A DNA stretch of 64,000 nt from Saccharum officinarum (Eukaryota > Streptophyta > Magnoliopsida > Poales > Poaceae): positions 74,352,353 through 74,416,352 of the forward strand of contig CM036201.1 of NCBI GenBank assembly GCA_020631735.1, written 5' to 3'. A program made the translations under genes and the position numbers. Shown piece by piece: positions 61,632 to 64,000 of the stretch. Position 1 is the first letter of the stretch, and each line of letters starts with the position of its first letter. The notes below the pieces were generated by a model. The model did not search any database. It was not told the origin of the DNA and saw only the letters and a list, made by a program, of their open reading frames with translations.

Positions 61632-62951
61632 TCAAGGAAGGGCCTTGGACATGTCTTTGCTCGACCTGTTGTATTTCATGTGGCTCTTGACGAGCTGCCC
61701 CGCCGCGAGGGCGGACAGGAGGGAGAGCTCCCCGGCGAGGACCCCGCCGGCCACCACGGTGGCCAGCAGCCTCGCGTTCGATCCGGGGGAGTCCCGGTTC
61801 GCACCTTTTACGCCCAGGAGGTCGAGGCAGGCGGACTGGGAAGCCAGCTGAGTCCCGCCGCCAACTGTACCCACCTGTATTTCAGAAGTAATCGTCAGTG
61901 CTTGGTCTGGAATCATCGTTTTGTAAATTATTGCAGGGTGTAGATGATTTCATGGAACAGTTGGTTATGAGACCCCTTCAACCAAAAGGTATTAAGCAAA
62001 TAATCTTAGGGAGCTCCGTAGTGGTATATGCCATCATGGTTAACAAAAACAAATCAATAGAATTATTATGTGCCTGATCAATCATAATAGAGGCCAAAAG
62101 CCTACTCATCAAGCCAGCAAATAGACGAGTGGAATAGGAAAACAACAAGAAGAAAAGATTCCTTTTTGTTGGGAATGGAAGAAAATGTTCCATTGGAGTC
62201 AAAACAGCTGTCGTGATGACAAAGAAATGCAGCCCAATGTAATGCGTTCATTATGTCATCTTTGCAGAATAGACGACTGTGTTTGCCCTACCAGTGTGCT
62301 GAACCAAAATACAAGGCTCTAGTTTTGCGGAAGATCAGCATTCATTATGTCACCTTTTCTTTATTAATAAAGGAAGTTGGTGGATGGAGTGATCAAAAGG
62401 AAGGATTCAAAGGTCAGTTATTCATGGAAAAGGATGTGAAAGTTATGTCCTAGGACCTAGCCCATTTGGGACCATGAGATACGCCCAGAGCATTTGCTGC
62501 AAAACAAAATCAAAGTGGGACCAAACGCATTGTAGGCAAAGCATATCACCAGCACCAAAACCTGGATACGTCAGCTTCAATACAAAAACGGGCATTATTG
62601 TGTACCTCGATAGAAGGCATTGTGACAGATATGTGAAGATCTTTTCCGTCATTTATGGGTTCCAGCATTGTAATGCAGTGAGAGCTTTCGACGTTCTGTG
62701 CAGGATCCTGGCCAGTGGCAATGAAGATGGCCGTTACAATATTGCTCGCATGAGCATTGAAACCCCAAGAGCTCCAGCAATAGCCGAGCCAGCAAGATTC
62801 TTGATTGTGTTCAGCTCAACTAGTGACTGCACATTGGTTTTTAGAACCTTTTTCACCACTTCCTCCTTGATTACAGCCTCGCAAACCACAGACTTTCCAC
62901 GCCCTTCAATCCAATTCACAGCAGCTGGCTTCTTGTCAGAACAAAAGTTAC
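61632..62951 (-). pseudogene. HMGR: HMG-CoA reductase, last two exons, with a one-base deletion
   Basis: HMG-CoA reductase makes mevalonate in the ER-anchored isoprenoid pathway. Exon 62951-62606 encodes [20 protein letters not shown] through VTMPSIE; exon 61874-61632 encodes [19 protein letters not shown] through [14 protein letters not shown] and the stop. Catalytic residues are visible: Lys in DKKPAAVN, Asp in ATGQDPAQN and His in LVKSHMKYN. The first exon is 346 nt where 347 are needed: after AIAGAL the run GGGG precedes TTTCAATG, one base short of the codons for GGFNAHASN, and a TAA follows 12 codons later (about 62761-62766). Either this copy is broken or a base is missing from the assembled sequence. 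Earlier exons lie past the right edge or within it but unrecognised. Confidence 0.9.
61875..62605 (-). other. Last intron of the HMG-CoA reductase gene
   Basis: 731 bp between the conserved exon borders SIE and VGT (phase 0, the position used in plant reductase genes). No insertion was recognised. Confidence 0.75.
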
Positions 62952-63729
62952 CTGATTTCAAGAGTGAAACATATTGGTTAGCCTAGGAACATTACACGAA
63001 TATATGTACACAATATGTAGTAGGATCTTGCATAAACAATTCTACAGTCATTTGACAAACAAAATTATGCTGATGGAATCAATTGTGACCAGGTTCAGGA
63101 AGAATCACATATGACCGAAAACATTAATGGCACACGAAAGCTACTAACTTGAGTAAACAAAGTAGTGGGCAAGTGGCAGCAATTCGTCATATTGAAATAT
63201 CGTTTCTTGTGATCTAACAAGATTATGCTGATGCAACCAGTTTTTTATAGTACAGTCAAATATTTCATGCATCTTTTTTTGTAAAAGCACTGACGTTGCT
63301 GCTTGTGTAAAAGAAGTTGCTGCTTGTGTAAAAGAAGCACTGATGTTTCTGCTTGAAATCTTCTTTCTTATATACATAGTTTTTTTGTAGTTTGTGTGCC
63401 TTCTCCTGGTCATTTTAGTAGTATGGATGATGTCCAACAAAACCTAGTTCTAACTACTCACAGTAAGTATTAGTCAAAGTCAGTGTTGGTTTATGTGCAG
63501 TATCTTTGTATTATAAATACTATGTGTTGTATCTTGTCTGAAAAAAAAAACATTTCCAAAGCCATTTTTTCGCTTCCTGAAATCCTAATGCATAGCAAAG
63601 TCATGGAGTACTTAAACTTCATATACCATGGCACACTAGTTCACTGACCAACTAAATTTAAAGAGGTGCAATTAGATTTAAAACAATCCAACGTTCAACA
63701 CCTTTTTATCCTCAAGCCTCCCTCAATGA
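62952..63729 (-). other. Partial upstream intron of the HMG-CoA reductase gene
   Basis: The acceptor is at 62952. AT-rich; a short direct duplication with the word GTTGCTGCTTGTGTAAAAGAAG lies near 63293-63335. No exon was found up to the MITE at 63730. Confidence 0.5.
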
Positions 63730-64000
63730 GGCTGAGTTTAGTTGGGGAAAGAAAAATTTTTGGGTGTCACATCGTATGTTTCGTAGGATGTCGGAAGGGG
63801 TTTTCGGATACTAATAAAAAAGCTAATTACATAGTTCGCCTGGAAACTACGAGACGAATTTATTAAGCCTAATTAAGCCGTCATTAGCACATGTGGGTTA
63901 CTGTAGCACTTAAGGCTATTCATGGACTGATTAGGCTTAAAAGATTCGTCTCACGATTTCCCACCCAACTATGCAATTAGTTTTTTTTTTCTACATTTAG
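63730..64000. mobile_element. MITE of the GGCCTTGTTTAG family, cut by the window end
   Basis: Left end GGCTGAGTTTAGTTGGGG. The interior holds AACTACGAGACGAATTTATT, AGCCTAATTAAGCCGTCATT and CTGTAGCACTTAAGG, words of the grass MITE family also seen at 59278 and 60761. The right end lies outside the window. Confidence 0.8.

Overview
The window is nuclear DNA of a grass, most likely an Andropogoneae (sorghum, sugarcane, Miscanthus or maize relatives). The basis is inference: genes with many small GT-AG introns, Ty1/copia elements with tRNA-iMet primer sites, LINE tails, Stowaway MITEs and a GGCCTTGTTTAG-type MITE family typical of that tribe. No prokaryotic system, CRISPR array or obviously new pathway is present.

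Four host genes can be read from splice sites and family motifs, all on the minus strand. (1) Cytosolic phenylalanyl-tRNA synthetase beta chain, 19 coding exons from 24264 down to 3823; the exons join in frame to 594 residues. (2) CP12, an intronless chloroplast Calvin-cycle regulator (26725-27153). (3) Protein phosphatase 7 (PP7), five exons, 439 residues (27809-31180). (4) A conserved 99-residue single-membrane-span protein, three exons (55536-56890). A fifth gene, HMG-CoA reductase, enters from the right edge (61632-62951); its last two exons are visible and the first of them carries a one-base deletion. A possible broken or unrecognised multi-exon gene lies at 33431-34790.

Transposable elements fill most of the rest. 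1-2736 is the 3' half of a copia element. Intron 14 of the PheRS gene is 13.7 kb because it holds a 5'-truncated LINE split by a short-LTR copia (7373-12976, target duplication CTCTG) and a second copia of the same family (13455-18989, target duplication CTTCA). Near the middle, a 10.2-kb copia with 1.9-kb LTRs (36072-46261, target duplication ACCAT) has landed in the integrase region of an older, decayed short-LTR copia (about 35700-48893). 49714-51239 is an LTR plus gag start of another large copia. 52821-54691 is a foldback-like element with arms of about 300 bp. MITEs lie at 29892, 31801, 32436, 52392, 59278, 60761 and 63730.

The genes are housekeeping or metabolic and show no operon-like logic. 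The best material for follow-up is the expressed-looking gene carrying a 13.7-kb retrotransposon-filled intron, the exact nested insertions with readable target duplications, the rearranging GACCGGACGCG array inside the large LTRs, the local duplications in PP7 intron 1, and the single-base lesion in HMG-CoA reductase.
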